Below, one piece after another: positions 61,519 through 64,000 of a DNA stretch of 64,000 nucleotides. The translations under genes and the position numbers were made by a program. The notes under the pieces are model-generated. The model was not told where the DNA came from. It saw only the letters and a list, made by a program, of their open reading frames with translations, and did no database searches. Each line of letters opens with the position of its first letter. Positions within the stretch are counted from its first letter, which is position 1. Origin of the DNA: Forficula auricularia (lineage: Eukaryota > Arthropoda > Insecta > Dermaptera > Forficulidae); the NCBI GenBank assembly GCA_024734495.1, contig JALMQS010000681.1, positions 9,809,576 to 9,873,575 of the forward strand, given 5' to 3'.

Positions 61519-61630
61519 AAATATTCATTTAAAAAATATATGCACTAAGAATATGGATTTTAAAAAGAAATATGCATTAAAAATATGGATTTTAAAAAGA
61601 AATTTGCACTTAAAATATGCATTATAAACC
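61519..61630 (+). repeat. Tandem repeat, 32-bp unit, about three copies
   Basis: ATATGGATTTTAAAAAGAAA starts at 61551 and 61583, and a partial unit (ATATGCATTA) starts at 61615, an exact 32-bp spacing. A diverged unit precedes at 61519. The AT-rich minisatellite has no coding role. Confidence 0.75.
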
Positions 61631-61959
61631 CATAATATCTAGTGCTTGATAGCTTTAAACCGACTCAAGAAACGGGTAAAAGAAGAAATAGTCAATAAAT
61701 GGATAACCCATTTAAGAAACGTAGCATTTTTAGAGGAATTATTTTTTGGCATTTTCAGTTTCAAGAAAAACAGTTTAAAATTAATGTTAACGAAAATAAA
61801 TTTAAATAAATTCGGGTTTTTATATTTTTTTAGCATAATAGAATAACTATGTGATTTATTTCTCTTTAAAAATTTAAGAAAATTTTAAGAAACAAGTGAA
61901 AATTATTTAATATAAAATCAAGAAGGAGGAGGTTACAAGCTTCCTTCCTTGGCACTTCT
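61631..61959. other. AT-rich DNA, nothing recognised
   Basis: Opposed 65-codon frames at 61639-61846 are mirror images of one another's composition and carry no motif. Confidence 0.5.
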
Positions 61960-61998
61960 AAACACCGAAGAAGGGAAGATTCACCGAAACGTCGGTTT
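61960..61998 (+). ncRNA. Hammerhead-type motif, slightly decayed
   Basis: CCGAAGA (61965-61971) in place of CTGAAGA, then AGGGAAGATTCACC forming a weak helix II, then GAAACGTC (61986-61993) and GGTTTTT. The GGTTT end is the same helix I 3' side as at 27539-27543, and AAACAC upstream would pair with it imperfectly. One change in the conserved U (U to C) probably removes activity. Confidence 0.45.
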
Positions 61999-62244
61999 TT
62001 AAGAGAATTCAAATGAATAAAAAAATATTTTACTCAGAATTTGTAGTTTGCGCTATCCATCGATTCCCCATTGAGTTATACCAGACGGTCTCCAAAAGGA
62101 AATACTTTTAATTTATTTGATAAAACAAAAATAATCATTTGACTAAAAATGTTAATATGATTTTCAGCTTCCGAGAAAATTACTAGATTTAATTACTAAA
62201 TTTCAAGGTTTTATCTTATTTAATTAATGTGCGAGATACAAATG

Positions 62245-62463
62245 CTCTTAGGGCCAGTTGTATGTCGGTTGGTAAAGTCTTTTTAAAAGTTGACAAAGGG
62301 TAAAACCTTAGAATTCACAGTGTGCCCGGCAGGATGGCCAATCAGATGAAAGTGCTTGTCATCTTATTGGCCATCCGGCCAGACACAAGGTGAATTCTAA
62401 GGTTTTACCCTTTGTCATCTTTTACAAAGACTTTACCATCCGACATACAACTGGTCCTTAGAG
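62245..62463. mobile_element. 219-bp foldback MITE
   Basis: The whole element is one imperfect palindrome with arms of about 105 bp. The ends CTCTTAGGGCCAGTTGTATG and (reverse complement) CTCTAAGGACCAGTTGTATG match, and the inner GGTAAAACCTTAGAATTCAC is answered by GTGAATTCTAAGGTTTTACC, an exact pair. The centre is at about 62354. GGGCCAGTTGTA ends occur in other arthropod MITEs to my knowledge; the superfamily is unsure. No clear target duplication beyond the palindromic ends. Confidence 0.8.
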
Positions 62464-62479
62464 TTGGACAGACTTAGAT

Positions 62480-62535
62480 TCTAGCGACATTAACAGTAAC
62501 CCTTTTTACTTTTTAAACGGAACCCTAAAAAAACA
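62480..62535 (-). repeat. AGGGTTCCGTT-type dispersed repeat
   Basis: The minus strand reads TTTTTTAGGGTTCCGTTTAAA, then AAAGGGTTACTG. This is the inverted relative of 50645-50740, lying just outside the foldback MITE. Confidence 0.5.
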
Positions 62536-63803
62536 CGGGCGCTTGGTTTTAGAATGCAATTTAATTTTTTAAAGCTACCGAGCTTTTATTAGTAGAGTAA
62601 ATACATTTTTCTGGTAATGAAGTATTCTTTTAATAATATATTTTTATTAATTCTTAGCCCTCAAAATAATAATGATAATAATAATTTTTCAAGTGCTAAA
62701 GATACTGACAGGATTCACAGAAATATTCGAACTATAGACATCAGTCAGAACTTTACAAGAGAGGCTTAATTTCAGCAAGAATAAAATTAACAAAATAATT
62801 TAATATATTCAAGAGAAGTTTGTTAAATAAATAATTTGTTGTCAATTTATTTTCCTTATGGGTCTTTAAAATTAACTGTCTTTGCCATAAAGAATGGAAT
62901 CCTAATTGTTAACATGGATGAAAACGTTCAAGTGGGATGACCTCCTGGAAGGAAAGCAATGAACTTTGTCCAAGTAGCCTCTTTTTCAATAAGTTACGAA
63001 TCGCTCTTAAAATTGCATTCCTATATGGATAAACGAGAAAAACGAGATATAGAACTATCCTATCGAAGAGACAATTATTTCTGTCTCTTTCGCTGTAATC
63101 ATTCAAGGATTATTCATAAAATCCTAAAAGGTTATGAGATTAGATTAAACAGCTCTTTTATAAAAAATATTTTGGTGAGGGTTTGTTTTTAATAGAAATC
63201 TGTAAAATTAAAAATTTGAATCGAATTAGAATAATTAATTATATTGCTGAGAAGAAAAGAAACATAAAGACGCTTTGAGAAATGATAAATGAATATCTAA
63301 TGAGTTGAAAATTAACTTATAAAAGTCAATTAAAAAAAGATATCAAGATTAAAAAAATAATAATGTGTTTACTAAATACTAATTAAAAAAATATTGTGGA
63401 ACTTGTTCATATGCAACCCAATGGAGCGCTATTCTCTTTTCTACATAAGTGAGAGATTTTGATTAAAAAATGTACAGTAGCTAAGTGCACTCAACTCTTA
63501 TTTTACACGGTATATAAGTTCCTAAGAAATTCATGTAGAAAAAAGCGTGTAAAAAAGATTAAGTTTTCTGTAACCTAAGTTAGTGTTCCTGCTCGCGTCC
63601 AGAGATGTCATGGCTGACTTTGAGCTCTTTTGAATATATTTATATATTTGTATGTAATATTTGAAAAAATTTTAAATTACTAATTCAATAATTTTATAAA
63701 AAATCCCCTTAATAAAACAAATAAAACCATAAAAGGGAAGACTTTTTTGAACCATGTAACTTCAAATTCATGTAAAAAAAGAGTTGGATGTAATTATAAA
63801 TTA
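62536..63803. other. AT-rich DNA, nothing recognised
   Basis: The plus frame 62959-63192 (77 codons) is less AT-driven than most but shows no recognisable motif, and a minus frame overlaps it. No RNA gene or element ends. Confidence 0.45.
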
Positions 63804-63830
63804 CTAGCTGTTACGGGCTTTAACATATTC
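63804..63830 (+). mobile_element. ACTAGCTG-type retroelement start
   Basis: ACTAGCTGTTACGGGCTTTA matches the common start of these arthropod retroelements. Only the first bases are recognisable, because other element-derived sequence follows by about 63890. Confidence 0.45.
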
Positions 63831-63916
63831 CTCATCATATACAGAGGTTGGACAAAATAATATGAACATAATAAAAGAATGTGTCTTTTGCTAGAATTAT
63901 AAATTTTATTTATAAC

Positions 63917-63956
63917 GAGACTATAGTTTCGAGGGCTTTGCCCTCTTCATCAGTCT
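63917..63956 (-). ncRNA. Hammerhead-type ribozyme motif, TATA-loop subtype
   Basis: Minus strand: CTGATGA (63953-63947), extra A (63946), helix II GAGGGC pairing with GCCCTC around AAA (63945-63931), GAAAC (63930-63926), loop TATA (63925-63922), GTC (63921-63919). Helix III is a single C-G pair closing TATA. This is the only copy with the textbook CTGATGA box, and its six-pair helix II is the strongest here. Helix I is weak (AG/TC, then mismatches). The decayed motifs at 38200, 49923 and 57427 are of this subtype. Confidence 0.55.
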
Positions 63957-64000
63957 ATTACAATTGATTCACAGGAATTAATAATAATAAATAACATATT

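Noticed and set aside
1..64000. Some 60 open frames of 60-115 codons on both strands
   Set aside because: Nearly all are low-complexity K/N/F/I/L/Y-rich or are mirror images within inverted repeats, start at arbitrary ATGs and show no domain. In eukaryotic AT-rich DNA this is the chance expectation. Only frames with family-like residue order or exon-like composition were kept.

Overview
The window looks like nuclear DNA of an invertebrate animal, most likely an arthropod. It is very AT-rich (roughly 70% or more by eye), full of homopolymer and microsatellite runs, and has no closely packed reading frames. Its recognisable content is decayed eukaryotic mobile DNA: non-LTR retrotransposon 3' ends, a Penelope-like endonuclease remnant, tRNA-headed SINEs, hAT-like elements and foldback MITEs. 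A crustacean such as a copepod is possible, but the sequence alone does not fix the species. I see no complete protein-coding gene, no intact tRNA or rRNA gene and no CRISPR array. Nearly all open frames of 60-115 codons look like chance. The best candidate for a host exon is about 42980-43215 (+).

Layout. 0-12 kb: a SINE scrap (476-525), a hAT-type end (600-642), a 77-bp-arm foldback (1358-1526), a G-rich repeat (2444-2607), a Penelope-like GIY-YIG remnant (4278-4640, -), then long anonymous AT-rich DNA. 12-24 kb: an almost perfect 166-bp palindrome (12367-12532), a 1053-bp hAT-like element (21808-22860), a tandem array (22930-23300) and an unexplained GC-rich island (23500-23880). 27-36 kb: a foldback holding a hammerhead-type ribozyme fold (27433-27621), a decayed non-LTR element (27690-28330, -), a MITE relative, a SINE inside a CTCCGA-type repeat, another ribozyme-half foldback, and a LINE 3' end apparently inserted in a hAT-like sequence. 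38-50 kb: further hammerhead-like relics, a possible Ty3/Gypsy remnant, the candidate exon, a second non-LTR 3' end, a MITE with perfect 8-bp target duplication (47409-47574) and a 537-bp nested foldback (49151-49687). 50-64 kb: a possible DDE-transposase scrap, a C-rich repeat, a third non-LTR remnant split by a SINE with a perfect 14-bp target duplication (53980-54545), and a cluster of foldbacks and hammerhead-like motifs (57.0-64.0 kb).

The most interesting signal is the repeated hammerhead-type RNA motif. It has a CTGANGA box, a short helix and GAAAC followed by GTC, GTA or a TATA loop plus GTC. Copies lie on both strands at about 27.5, 57.0, 61.3, 62.0 and 63.9 kb, with more decayed relatives at about 10.2, 38.2, 39.2, 47.96, 49.9, 57.4 and 60.9 kb. 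Helix II sequences differ between copies but still pair, and helix I also pairs in at least two copies with different bases, as expected if RNA structure was selected. Hammerhead motifs are known from the terminal repeats of Penelope-like elements, and this window also holds a Penelope-type endonuclease remnant and foldback terminal-repeat-like structures. All copies whose helix II still pairs carry one extra A between the CTGANGA box and helix II, which differs from the textbook core.
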